From: Myxococcota bacterium
GTDB lineage: Bacteria > Myxococcota_A > UBA9160 > SMWR01
NCBI GenBank assembly: GCA_039030075.1
Contig: JBCCEW010000018.1
Location: 1 to 64,000 of the forward strand
DNA length: 64,000 nucleotides
Direction of reading: 5' to 3'
Shown here one piece after another: positions 41,645 through 49,992 of the stretch. The stretch's first letter is position 1. Each line of letters begins with the position of its first letter. Position numbers and translations under genes: made by a program. Under the pieces are notes generated by a model. That model was not told where the DNA came from. It made no database searches and worked only from the letters and a program-made list of their open reading frames with translations.

Positions 41645-41932
41645 TCAGCGGCCGGGCGACCACTCGACCGACTGCTCGGGCAGCCAGAAGGAAGGGGCCG
41701 TCAGGAATGCCTCGCGATACGCAGCGGTGGCGAGCAGCACCCAGAACAGCACGACGGCGAAGATGGTGAGAAGAGAGCGAAGGGCTTCACGGCGAATCGC
41801 ATCGCCCAGGGGCGAGTGGTCGGCTCTCGCAAGGATGAAGAGACGGAAGTGCCCCGAGGTCACGCCCATGGAAACGAAGAGCAACACCGCCACGAGCAGG
41901 CCTACCGCAGCGGGTGAGTTGTAGAGGACCAT
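41645..41932 (-). CDS. two-helix membrane protein
   Basis: 95 aa from ATG 41932. SPAAVGLLVAVLLFVSMGV and SLLTIFAVVLFWVLLATAA helices with a charged loop between. Family not recognised. Confidence 0.55.
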   Translation of the reverse strand: MVLYNSPAAVGLLVAVLLFVSMGVTSGHFRLFILARADHSPLGDAIRREALRSLLTIFAVVLFWVLLATAAYREAFLTAPSFWLPEQSVEWSPGR

Positions 41933-42164
41933 GCGCCGATCGAACCGCAAGCATCGTGCCGATCTATCGAGAGGGAACGACGTTAGGCGCGCCCGAAGTG
42001 CAGCCCTGGTTGGCATCTGCAGCCACCGGGTGCGGTGCCGACGCGGCGGTTGGATGCCCGAGTCTGCCGCGTTGCGTCATCGGGTTTTCGGCACCTACCT
42101 CTGCGCCGCGCACCCGTGCCCCCAGGCGACGTATCCTTTCGGGGACCCCATCCGTCTTTCTTGC

Positions 42165-43145
42165 ATGAGCGAAGATACTCCGGCCCTTTCTCCCGATCTG
42201 AGTCGAGCGTTGCTCGTCGCCTGGCACCGGTTCATCGAGACCTTCGAACCGTTGCGGCCCGATCTCTACCGGTACTGCCGCGGCCTGACGCGAAGCCCGT
42301 GGGACGCGGAAGACCTGGTGCAGGACACGTTGATGCGAGGCTTCTCGTCGCTGGGAGGGATCAGCCCGTCGCCGAGGAACCCGAAGGCGTGGCTGTTTCG
42401 CGTCGCTTCGAACCTCTGGATCGACCGACAGCGCCGCCAACGCGACGCGCTGGTGGAAGAGCTGCCGGAGCGCGCGGGCGATCCGGTGCCGACTGGCACG
42501 CGGGATGCGGCAGCGGCCTTGATCGGCGGACTGGGGCCGCAGGAACGCGCGGCCGTGCTCCTGAAGGACGTCTTCGACTTCACCGGCCCCGAGATCGCAG
42601 AGATTCTCGGCACCACTCCGGGTGCCATCAAGTCGGCGTTGAATCGTGGCCGGGCGAAACTTGCAGACCCGGTCCCGAAGGAGATGCGCCCGGTGATCCC
42701 CGAAGTGCTCGACGCGTTCTGTGATGCTTTCAACGCGCGGGACGTCGAGCGGCTGACGCGCCTCGTGCTCGACAACGCCAGCGCCGGCATCTCCGGTATG
42801 GCCGCCGAGTTCAGCCGCGACGCCATGCTCGACGAGGAGTCGGGCAGCCTGTTCCACACCCTATTCTCACCGCTCGATCATGCGGTCAACGAAAAGCTCC
42901 TCGCGGGCAACCGCGATGCGCCGAGGGCCGAGATGCGGGTCATCCACGGTGAGCCCGTCATGCTCATCTGGTACGAACATCACGACGGGGCCGTCGTGCG
43001 CGACTTGGTGCGCTTCCGCATCGAAGACGGCGGCGTGGCCGACATCTACTATCACTTCTTCAGCCCCGAAGTCCTGCAAGACGTCTGCGAAGAGCTGGGC
43101 CTCCCCTGGCGGAGCAACGGCTACCGCTACGTGCTGGGCGATTGA
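42165..43145 (+). CDS. ECF41-like RNA polymerase sigma factor with C-terminal SnoaL-type extension
   Basis: 326 aa. Sigma-70 region 2 (LYRYCRGLTRSPWDAEDLVQDTLMRGF, NPKAWLFRVASNLWID) and region 4 (LGPQERAAVLLKDVFDFTGPEIAEILGTTPGAIKSALNRGR). A ~140-residue C-terminal domain starting EVLDAFCDAFNARDVERLTRLVLDNA is a SnoaL/NTF2-type fold, the hallmark of ECF41, where it regulates the sigma factor in place of an anti-sigma. ECF41 is usually linked to a carboxymuconolactone decarboxylase-type gene; none is adjacent. TATCCT 27 bases upstream may be the -10. Confidence 0.87.
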   Translation: MSEDTPALSPDLSRALLVAWHRFIETFEPLRPDLYRYCRGLTRSPWDAEDLVQDTLMRGFSSLGGISPSPRNPKAWLFRVASNLWIDRQRRQRDALVEELPERAGDPVPTGTRDAAAALIGGLGPQERAAVLLKDVFDFTGPEIAEILGTTPGAIKSALNRGRAKLADPVPKEMRPVIPEVLDAFCDAFNARDVERLTRLVLDNASAGISGMAAEFSRDAMLDEESGSLFHTLFSPLDHAVNEKLLAGNRDAPRAEMRVIHGEPVMLIWYEHHDGAVVRDLVRFRIEDGGVADIYYHFFSPEVLQDVCEELGLPWRSNGYRYVLGD

Positions 43146-43220
43146 CGACCCGTGCGAGACGTGGGTCGCCAGGGAGGGCGTTCACGACTCCCTTCGAACG
43201 CGGAGGCGCGCATCGACGGC

Positions 43221-43505
43221 CTAATGAAGTCTCAAGGATGGTTCGGACTCCACGCAGAGCCAGATCTCGGTGCCCGTCGGCACGGCTTCGGGAATCAGGT
43301 CGTGTAGCCGCGCGGAGTAGACCAGCGAGTAGCGGTAGTGCCGAAGCTCCAGCCTGGCTGGGAGTCGCGTCCCGTCGGGTCGTCTCAGCTCGACGCTGAC
43401 GAGACAAGGGCCTTTGATGTCTTTCAGGGTTGGCGTCGGAAAGGCCAGCGTGCCGCCGATGCGGGCCTTCTTGGTCTCGGAAACGGTCAGGAGTCTTCGT
43501 TTCAC
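43221..43505 (-). CDS. hypothetical soluble beta-rich protein
   Basis: 94 aa from GTG 43505. VELRRPDGTRLPARLELRHY, LHDLIPEAVPTGTEIWLCVE. Probably a single beta-barrel domain. Family not recognised; convergent with the sigma factor gene. Confidence 0.55.
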   Translation of the reverse strand: MKRRLLTVSETKKARIGGTLAFPTPTLKDIKGPCLVSVELRRPDGTRLPARLELRHYRYSLVYSARLHDLIPEAVPTGTEIWLCVESEPSLRLH

Positions 43506-43692
43506 CTCATCGCGGGATCGGTGTCGCCGCCTGTGATTCGAACTCGGCGGCCAGCCCCGATGAGGGGTTCGCCGGGCTCGAGTGTGGGAGTGCGCAGGGT
43601 ACACGATCGATCGCCCCGACCTGGCGGTTGCGGCCCGGATGCGGCTTGTTGCCCTGCGACCTCCTACGCAAGAATGCCTCCAGGAGGTCGGG

Positions 43693-44310
43693 ATGCTCTG
43701 GCTCGATCACGTGGTACGGATCGTGAGCGACTTCGCGTCGACCGAGGCGTGGTTGCATGAGCACTACGGTCTGGTGGCGACACGTTGGGAAGTCTTCGCC
43801 GACTCCGGCGTGGCGAGTCGACTCTTCGTGCTCGGAGGCACCGGAATCGAGCTCATGGGAATCCAGGAGCATGCGAAGGCGGCGCATCACCCTTTCGGTC
43901 AGGCGGTGCTGAAGGCCTTGGCCGGAGGAGAGCGCTGGCTGGGGACCGCCATCGGAACGGACGAGCTCGATGTGCACGCAGCCCGTCTAGGTCTCTCGCC
44001 GACGCCGATTTCGTCCGTCAGTTCAGAGGGAGTGCTCTCGGAGTTTCGTCTCCTAGGCAATCCGCTCTCGAACCCACCTTCGCTTCCCTTCCTGATCGAG
44101 TGGAGCGAGGGCACGGATCCGTGGCCCCAAGCCGAAGCCGCCCGCAACCCGGATTTCTCGGGGGTCGCTTCCGTAGCGCTTTCGGGTGATACGAAAGCCC
44201 TCTCCCATCACCTCGGGGAAGACTGCGACTTCCTCGTCGTTTCCGAGGGGGCTCCGCGGATCTCGGCGGTCACGGTGTCCGCGGGTGCGGGCGATGTGCG
44301 GATCGAGTAG
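43693..44310 (+). CDS. glyoxalase-like (VOC_3 type) protein
   Basis: 205 aa. MLWLDHVVRIVSDFASTEAWL starts a VOC fold; LFVLGGTGIELMGIQEH and LGTAIGTDELDVHAARLGL follow, then LPFLIEWSEGTDPWPQAEA and a second half-domain. Glyoxalase-like_domain proteins of this length occur across proteobacteria. AGGAGG precedes ATG 43693. Confidence 0.8.
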   Translation: MLWLDHVVRIVSDFASTEAWLHEHYGLVATRWEVFADSGVASRLFVLGGTGIELMGIQEHAKAAHHPFGQAVLKALAGGERWLGTAIGTDELDVHAARLGLSPTPISSVSSEGVLSEFRLLGNPLSNPPSLPFLIEWSEGTDPWPQAEAARNPDFSGVASVALSGDTKALSHHLGEDCDFLVVSEGAPRISAVTVSAGAGDVRIE

Positions 44311-44364
44311 GCGCGGTCCAGCGAATCCGGCCCACGCGGTCGCATCGGGGCCTGCTTCCGAGGG

Positions 44365-44955
44365 CTACCGAGTTCGGGCGGGCTTGCAGGCGCCCTCTGG
44401 CGCGGGAAGGAGTTTCCGCAACATCTGCGACGAACTCCATCGGGCGAACCCCGGCGATCGTGACGCGAGCTTGTCGAACGTCTCCCTGCGACACCAGGGG
44501 CTGATTGGCGATCGGGTGAGGAGCACCAAGGCCGCAACCTCCTCCGGCGAGAGCATCTCAGCGGGCCGTCCGAAGTAGCCTCGAGCCGCACTCTCCACGC
44601 CCACGAAGTCGTGGCCGAAGTATCCCCGATGCGCCACTTCTGCGACTCGCTCCGCGGGTGACCAGAACGCTCTGATCCAGAGATGTGCGGTGGTGCCGGC
44701 GACGTTGTGAGCTGAGTTCGAGAGCGCGCGCTCGTCTCGGTAGAGGAAGAGTCGCGCCGCGTACCAATCTCGGCCGGCATCCAGATGCCGCTCGAACCCA
44801 TCGAGAACGATCTCCGGGACGCTGGACGGGTCGGGAGGGCTCGTGTTCGCCGGGAACTGCGCATAACCCCACGTGAGAAAGCCGAGGACGAGGAGAGCGA
44901 AGAGCAAGCCGGGGACGAGCGCGATTCCGAGTATCAGCTTTGCCGATCGAGACAC
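44365..44955 (-). CDS. GT51 (peptidoglycan transglycosylase)-like protein, incomplete domain
   Basis: 196 aa from GTG 44955. One membrane anchor (KLILGIALVPGLLFALLVLGFL), then IRAFWSPAERVAEVAHRGYFGHDFVGVESAARGYFGRPAEMLSPEEVAALVLLTRSP, which matches the C-terminal half of GT51 domains (YFG.. G.E.AA..YFGK....L...E.A.LA.L...P). The catalytic N-terminal EDxxFxxHxG motif is missing, so it is not expected to polymerise glycan. Start chosen just after the TAGGCGGC end of an array element remnant. Confidence 0.6.
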   Translation of the reverse strand: MSRSAKLILGIALVPGLLFALLVLGFLTWGYAQFPANTSPPDPSSVPEIVLDGFERHLDAGRDWYAARLFLYRDERALSNSAHNVAGTTAHLWIRAFWSPAERVAEVAHRGYFGHDFVGVESAARGYFGRPAEMLSPEEVAALVLLTRSPISPWCRRETFDKLASRSPGFARWSSSQMLRKLLPAPEGACKPARTR

Positions 44956-45045
44956 TCTGCCGCCTACCGGATCAGGCACTCAGTTGCGGTTGCCACCGCC
45001 GGATGCGCGCGCCAGCGCAGCGGTGGCGCCGGATACGAGATCCGA
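44953..45045 (-). repeat. array element absorbed into a coding sequence (degenerate)
   Basis: GCCTGATCCGGTAGGCGGC (44978-44960 region) is the exact 3' end of the long element. The preceding bases, GGCGGTGGCAACCGCAACTGAGTGCC, align with the dyad part and a TCTCGTATCCGG with the motif, but are read as the last ~20 codons and the stop of the nitronate monooxygenase gene. Confidence 0.5.
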
Positions 45046-45957
45046 GACGATCGACGCCGCGGGCTCCACGCTGCGGACGTTGGTCACCGACTCGCCCGCA
45101 TAGAGCGCCATCGCCTCGATGTGGCCCGTGGTTTCCTTGGAGGGGCAGATGACGGACAGGCGCTGGACCGGAAGGGTCTGGTCGCTCAACTGCACCTCCC
45201 CGATGATGTCCTCGGACAGCGCCTCTGCCGCAGTGATCGAACTCCGGAGCACGCGGTGCGGTGCGTTGGGCCACATCACCGAGAAGGCTTCGGTGAGACA
45301 GGTATCGGCGGCATGCGCGTCGATCAGCGCCTTCACGTAAGAGGGGTGGGCTCCAGACTCTGCTGCAGCAACGAAGCGTGTCCCCACGCGCGCGCCGGCC
45401 GCTCCACAGACCAGGACGGCGGCGAGGTCTCGCGCAGTGGCGATGCCGCCCGCGGCAATCACCGGAACCCGAAGGGCTCCCAGGACTTCGGAGAGCAGCG
45501 GGAAGAGGCTCGTGCGCCCCCGGACGTGCCCGCCGCCCTCGGTCCCCTGGGCCACCACGAGATCACACCCAGCGCTTTCGGCCGCCACGGCTTCCGCGAG
45601 TGATCCCACCTGCCAGCTCACGAGGGCCCCGAAGGCGTGCGCCTGTTCGACGATGTCGGGGTCCGGGTCGCCGTAGAAGAACTCGACGAGCTTCGACTTC
45701 TGCGCAGCGACCGCCACGCAGTCGCGATCCAGGAAGGGCATCAGGAAGTTCACGCCGAAGGTGCCCGCGGTCTTCGCTCCCAGCTCCTCCAGCACCTGCT
45801 CGAGCGCGCCGGGTGTCATGAAGGGGGCGGGGAGCATGCCAAGGGCCCCTGCATCCGCGACCGCGGACACCAGCTCGGGCGTCGATATGCCGGGCATCGA
45901 CGCGAGCTGCACAGGCGCCGTTACCCCGAGCAGCCGCGTGAAGGGTGTCTCGATCAT
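44980..45957 (-). CDS. nitronate monooxygenase / 2-nitropropane dioxygenase family
   Basis: 325 aa. FMN enzyme: TPFTRLLGVTAPVQLASMPGI, LMPFLDRD, CDLVVAQGTEGGGHVRG, VPVIAAGGIATARDLAAVLVCGAAGARVGTRFVA. Nitronate monooxygenases oxidise toxic nitronates such as propionate-3-nitronate. The C-terminal ~20 residues look encoded by an array element remnant. Confidence 0.87.
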   Translation of the reverse strand: MIETPFTRLLGVTAPVQLASMPGISTPELVSAVADAGALGMLPAPFMTPGALEQVLEELGAKTAGTFGVNFLMPFLDRDCVAVAAQKSKLVEFFYGDPDPDIVEQAHAFGALVSWQVGSLAEAVAAESAGCDLVVAQGTEGGGHVRGRTSLFPLLSEVLGALRVPVIAAGGIATARDLAAVLVCGAAGARVGTRFVAAAESGAHPSYVKALIDAHAADTCLTEAFSVMWPNAPHRVLRSSITAAEALSEDIIGEVQLSDQTLPVQRLSVICPSKETTGHIEAMALYAGESVTNVRSVEPAASIVSDLVSGATAALARASGGGNRN

Positions 45958-46102
45958 CGGGCTCCTCCTCGCGGCTGTCCGACGACACCGGGAACTGCTC
46001 GTCCTACCACGCCGTTGGCTCGTGCTCGATGCGCTTGCGGTGCCATGGCGTGCGGGCGGAACGTGGATCGACCACCCCGATCAGTCGGCGGGGAACCCGG
46101 AC

Positions 46103-46115
46103 AGTATGCCGAAAG
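46103..46115 (-). promoter_or_regulatory. array promoter motif, copy 19
   Basis: TTTCGGCATACTGTCC; hexamer 46108-46103; 145 nt before ATG 45957, with GAGGAGG in the leader. Confidence 0.45.
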
Positions 46116-46166
46116 CAGGATTCGAGCCGCGTTGGTTTTCGGCCGATGGTTCATCGCCGAGCCTGC

Positions 46167-46967
46167 CTATCTATCGGGGGGCTTGAACGGAGTCTGATGG
46201 ACTCGCCCATCTTCGATCCGGAACAGCTCCTCGGTCTGCATCACGATCACGCTGAGGGGGATGTCGTGAATGAGACTGAGGTAGACGTGGCTCTCGATCG
46301 GAGCACCGCTGACGATGTGAGACATGCTCATCATGGCCATGGTTTCGTCGTATCGGGCGGTCATGCACGATTTCGTCATGGGGAAGCGCTCGATGATTCG
46401 GGTTCCCAGAGGGTCTACGCGATAGCGGTGGTGCCCGCCGAGCATGATCAAGTTCGGTTCGACGGTGGCCGCCAGCAGGTAGACGAACCAGTCCGAGCCC
46501 GGTTCCGAAGACGCGGGGACGACGACCGTGTTGTAGCGGTCGGAGCACGCCCGGAATTCCTGGCTCGATGCCAGTTGGCGAGCACGCCACATGGCGGTTT
46601 CTCGCTCGCCGAGTGGCTCCGGGGGATACCTGCGCGTGACACGCGGGTAGGTGTTGCTGAACGGGTCCGTGAACACGTCGACGACCGAGCGAGAGGATCC
46701 ATCGATGAAACGCGTGACATATTGATCCCCCGTCTGGACGACGATCCAGCCGAGGGCTCCGGTCGAGCGCAGATCAACGGACGCCAACGCCGCGTCGGTG
46801 CTTCGGCTGGCCACGATGTCGCGGAGGTAGAGCCGGTAGCCGAGCGCTTCTACGGCGGACAGCGACTCAACGTCCACCGGTTGGGCGACCGTGCGGTACT
46901 CGAGCGGTGCGGGGGGAGGGGGCGACGCACAGCCGAGAGCCACGGCTACCACGAGAAGCCAACGCAT
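46167..46967 (-). CDS. lipoprotein, unknown function
   Basis: 266 aa. Lipobox VALGC. Long soluble domain, residues 30-260, with FTDPFSNTYPRVTRRYPPEP, YRVDPLGTRIIERFPMTKSC and PIESHVYLSLIHDIPLSVIV. Probably outer-membrane anchored. Family not recognised. Confidence 0.62.
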   Translation of the reverse strand: MRWLLVVAVALGCASPPPPAPLEYRTVAQPVDVESLSAVEALGYRLYLRDIVASRSTDAALASVDLRSTGALGWIVVQTGDQYVTRFIDGSSRSVVDVFTDPFSNTYPRVTRRYPPEPLGERETAMWRARQLASSQEFRACSDRYNTVVVPASSEPGSDWFVYLLAATVEPNLIMLGGHHRYRVDPLGTRIIERFPMTKSCMTARYDETMAMMSMSHIVSGAPIESHVYLSLIHDIPLSVIVMQTEELFRIEDGRVHQTPFKPPDR

Positions 46968-46969
46968 GC

Positions 46970-47060
46970 TCTGACCCCCTGTCCGATGCGGGCGCTCGGC
47001 CGCCAGGGAAGTTTGACGGCGCGCCGAGCGCAGCTTCGAGTATGCCTGTGAGCCCAGGGT
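46970..47060 (-). repeat. array element, long form (copy 20)
   Basis: CAGGCATACTCG (hexamer 47044-47039), GCGCTCGGCGCGCCGTC...GGCGGCCGAGCGCCC dyad, CGGACAGGGGG end, ATG 46967 soon after. Confidence 0.6.
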
Positions 47061-47084
47061 CGCGCATGGCAGAATCTGTCGGCG

Positions 47085-47546
47085 ATGCCTGTCGAGATCG
47101 TGGAGATGCGCGCGAGCCAATTGCTCGAGGCCGTCGACGTGTGGGTGCGATCCCGCTGGGACGCTGAACCCTGGCTCGAGGATCGCATGGGCTACTCGGA
47201 CGAGCAGAACGTCTCCTTCTTTCGAGACGTGATCTGCGAACGCAACCAGGTCTGGGTGGCCCTCGATGAGGAGCGCGTCGTGGGGGTGATCGCCTTCGAT
47301 GGCGATGAGGTCGACCAGCTGCACATCGCGCCCGGCCGACAGCGAGAGGGCATTGGCACGGCACTGCTCGAGAAGGCGAAAGGCCAGAGCTCGGGCCGCC
47401 TCCACCTGTACACACACCAGCGAAACGAGCGGGCACGACGCTTCTACGAGAAGAGCGGGTTCATCGCGGTGAAGTTCGGTGTGAGCCCCGAGCCGGAGCG
47501 GGAGCCCGACGTCCACTACGAGTGGCGTGCGAGCGCACCCCGGTAG
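47085..47546 (+). CDS. GNAT acetyltransferase
   Basis: 153 aa. VDQLHIAPGRQREGIGTALLEKAKG has the acetyl-CoA loop R-x-x-G-I-G-T-A; RLHLYTHQRNERARRFYEKSGF follows. Substrate unknown. Plus strand; a TGGCAGAAT sequence (47066-47074) just upstream resembles an extended -10. Confidence 0.83.
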   Translation: MPVEIVEMRASQLLEAVDVWVRSRWDAEPWLEDRMGYSDEQNVSFFRDVICERNQVWVALDEERVVGVIAFDGDEVDQLHIAPGRQREGIGTALLEKAKGQSSGRLHLYTHQRNERARRFYEKSGFIAVKFGVSPEPEREPDVHYEWRASAPR

Positions 47547-47586
47547 ATCAGAGCGGACTGTCTACCGCCCGCGCTAGCTTCCTCGC

Positions 47587-48321
47587 GTGCTCGTCACCAA
47601 GATCCCCTTCAATGCGCCGGCTTCTCGCGCGCGTTTGGAAGGCTTGCTCTCGAGACTCGGGCTGACGTCTGCCAGTCGCGTGCTCGACGTTGGATGTGGC
47701 CGAGGCGAAGCACTCTCGATGCTCGTCGAGTCGGCCGGGTGTCGCGGCTTCGGCGTGGATCCCAAGCCGGACGAGATCGCGCTGGCGCGCGAGCGATCGC
47801 GTGCCCTTGACGATCGTATCGAGTGGCACGCCCGGAAGATCGAAGAGGTCGACGTCGGCGGTGGCTTCGACGCGGCGATCTGCATCGGGGCGACGCATGC
47901 GTTCGGCCCGCCCGGGGCGGCTCTGGAGAAGACGCTCGAAGCACTACGAGCGTACGTGAAGCCGGGCGGCAGGCTTCTCATTGGCGAGGGGTATTGGAAG
48001 CAGGATCCGGCGGAGAGCTACCTGCGTGGCACCGGCTTCAGTCGGTCCGACCTCCGTACCCACGACGAGAATGGCCAGGCAGGCGAGCGACGCGGGTTTC
48101 GCCTGGTCCATCAAGAAACGAGCTCACTCGAGGAATGGGATCGCTTCGAGAATGCGTTCCTCGAGACGGCCGAAGCCTGTTTCCAAGGCGATCCGGACAA
48201 CACGGATGCGCGTCGCGACCGAGAGCACTGGCGCGCATGGAACGCGCGCTACTACGAGGAAGGGCGTTCCACGCTGGGCTTCGGGTTCTACGTGTTCGAA
48301 TGCCAGGGCCCCGCGGCCTGA
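47587..48321 (+). CDS. SAM-dependent methyltransferase (class I)
   Basis: 244 aa from GTG 47587. Motif I VLDVGCGRGEALSML, acidic end GFGVDPKPDEIALAR, IEWHARKIEEV and the post-motif IGATHAFGPPGAALEKTLEAL. The C-terminal tryptophan-rich insert (YEEGRSTLGFGFYVFE) suits a small-molecule methylase. TAGCTT ends six bases before the GTG: leaderless. Confidence 0.83.
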   Translation: MLVTKIPFNAPASRARLEGLLSRLGLTSASRVLDVGCGRGEALSMLVESAGCRGFGVDPKPDEIALARERSRALDDRIEWHARKIEEVDVGGGFDAAICIGATHAFGPPGAALEKTLEALRAYVKPGGRLLIGEGYWKQDPAESYLRGTGFSRSDLRTHDENGQAGERRGFRLVHQETSSLEEWDRFENAFLETAEACFQGDPDNTDARRDREHWRAWNARYYEEGRSTLGFGFYVFECQGPAA

Positions 48322-48328
48322 CCGCTCG

Positions 48329-48694
48329 CTAGGACGCGGGCCGCGAAGGCCATCGCACCGTCAGTACGAGGGACTCCTCGACCGACCGGAACGAGTGGGC
48401 AATGTCGGGCCCGAAGAAGACGAAGTCGCCTTCGCTTCGCAAGGGGACCTCCTCGTCGGGAAACCGCAGCACGAAGTGGCCGCGAATCAGGATGTTGAGG
48501 GTGCTGACGCCCGTGGGAGGTGCCCACGCATCGCGCACCTCGCCCTCGGCGTGCGTATACCACTTCACCTCTACGTCCCCGGTCCGCAGTGGGTTGTTCT
48601 CGCCGGGCATGAAATGCCCGAGGAGCCAGCCCCGGGTGTCTCGCGCCGCCAGGGCAGCGTTTCCGTGGATCGGAGAGGTCGCGTTCGGTTTCAC
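48329..48694 (-). CDS. cupin-like signal protein
   Basis: 121 aa from GTG 48694. Double-stranded beta-helix signs: GHFMPGENNPLRTGDVEVKWYTHAEGE, ILIRGHFVLRFPDEEVPL, GDFVFFGPDIAHSFRSVE. Metal His pattern partial. Function unknown. Confidence 0.7.
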   Translation of the reverse strand: MKPNATSPIHGNAALAARDTRGWLLGHFMPGENNPLRTGDVEVKWYTHAEGEVRDAWAPPTGVSTLNILIRGHFVLRFPDEEVPLRSEGDFVFFGPDIAHSFRSVEESLVLTVRWPSRPAS

Positions 48695-48744
48695 TTGGTC
48701 TCTGTGGTCACGAGGACGGTCGGATCAGTGTCGCCTTGCACGCC

Positions 48745-49221
48745 CTAGTCACCGGTCGGCGCAGAGCCGGGCTGAAGCGAGTCGATATACCTCGCGAAGT
48801 CTTCCCTGAAGAGGTGCCGATTCTGTTCCCACCATCGAGCGAATCCGGGCGGCGAGACGCTCGCCTGGATCGTCCGAGAGTGGGCTTCCCAGCTCTCGGG
48901 ATCGAGCATGCTCTGCTGCGACTGGTAGAAGTAGTCTTCGTAGCCCTTGAGGTTTGCACGCATCCACACGTCGAACTGGAACCTTCGCGCTCCAGAAAGC
49001 GAGTCCGGATCGACCAGGCCCGCCACGAAGCGATCGGCGAGTTCGTCGTTCTGCGCGAGAACCAAGAGCCGTTCGATGGACGCATGGTGAAGAGAGTGGA
49101 AGGTATTCGCTTCGAGCGATCGGGTGTTCTGACGGATCTGAGCCGCGAGATAGATCAGGGAAGCGACAACACCGATCGCTCCAATCGACTCGGCCAGCGC
49201 GCCGACTGCATCCCAGTTCAC
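48745..49221 (-). CDS. DUF4760-like single-pass membrane protein
   Basis: 158 aa from GTG 49221. SIGAIGVVASLIYLAAQIRQN TM-and-turn, then helical domain WMRANLKGYEDYFYQSQQSM and FARWWEQNRHLFREDFARYID. Paralogue of 33268-33792 and 3337-3867. Confidence 0.7.
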   Translation of the reverse strand: MNWDAVGALAESIGAIGVVASLIYLAAQIRQNTRSLEANTFHSLHHASIERLLVLAQNDELADRFVAGLVDPDSLSGARRFQFDVWMRANLKGYEDYFYQSQQSMLDPESWEAHSRTIQASVSPPGFARWWEQNRHLFREDFARYIDSLQPGSAPTGD

Positions 49222-49243
49222 GTCGGAGGATCCTCCAGCCGCC

Positions 49244-49325
49244 GCCTTGCGGATCAGGCGTCCAGCCACCGGGCGGCTCGCCGCCGCGGGCTTTCCATAC
49301 ATGCTCAGTATGCAAGAGCGAGAAA
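49244..49325 (-). repeat. array element, long form (copy 21)
   Basis: CTTGCATACTGAG (hexamer 49312-49307), AGCCCGCGGCGGCGAGCCGCC...GGTGGCTGGACGCCTGATCCG, GCAAGGCGGC end; start GTG 49221 follows 22 bases on. Confidence 0.6.
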
Positions 49326-49400
49326 CGCACAGTGTTCCTTGTCCGTCAGCTGCACGATTCGACAAAAAACTAGCCCAGGGGCGGGCGCCGACGCGGGGCG

Positions 49401-49778
49401 TCAGTCGATCAGCTTCCCCGTGCGCGTGTACTGCTCACGTTCGTCCGGGGACGTGTTGAAGAAGATGCGATTTCCATCGGGGTCCGCGACCTCTGCGAAC
49501 CAAGAGCCGTCCGGATGGACCTGGGCCGGCTTGATCAGCGCAAGCCCGCGGGCTTCGAGCTCCTGCGCGATCTCCTCGATGTTCCCGCCGCGAAAGTTGA
49601 TCAGGTTCCGCTCGATGTGTCCCTGGTAGAGAGAGAGGGCGGTGCGGTTGTGCTGCAGCACGGCCCATCCCTCTTTGCGGTGATCCGCGACGATCTCGAA
49701 GTCGAGCTTCAGATAGAACTCGATCGACGCCTCGAGGTCGCGGACGTTCAGGCACGGATAGTGTTCGCCGAGATCCAC
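49401..49778 (-). CDS. VOC/glyoxalase family protein
   Basis: 125 aa from GTG 49778 (AGGAG 5 nt upstream). YPCLNVRDLEASIEFYLKLDF, AVLQHNRTALSLYQGHIERNLINFRGG, FAEVADPDGNRIFFN. VOC type; the ERNLINF loop is common in uncharacterised members. Confidence 0.82.
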   Translation of the reverse strand: MDLGEHYPCLNVRDLEASIEFYLKLDFEIVADHRKEGWAVLQHNRTALSLYQGHIERNLINFRGGNIEEIAQELEARGLALIKPAQVHPDGSWFAEVADPDGNRIFFNTSPDEREQYTRTGKLID

Positions 49779-49799
49779 ATCATCTCCTTCACTCTGCGC

Positions 49800-49886
49800 G
49801 TCGGGCCGACGGATCAGGCGTTGGACTGCTGGATCACCGTCCAGTGTTGGCGGCGCGCCGGTCCAGTATGCCAGAGCCAGACTGGG
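49800..49886 (-). repeat. array element, long form (copy 22)
   Basis: GGCTCTGGCATACTGG (hexamer 49870-49865), GCGCCGCCAACACTGGA / TCCAGCAGTCCAACGCC dyad variant, TGATCCGTCGGCC end (49816-49804). Confidence 0.6.
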
Positions 49887-49992
49887 GCAGCGCTTCTTCC
49901 GGCCCGCTGGAACGAAGCGCGAGTGAGTGGCCGCACGGTCGGGGTCTTCCTGATCGAGTTCAGACCACCCTGCTCGGACGCCAACGGTCGAT

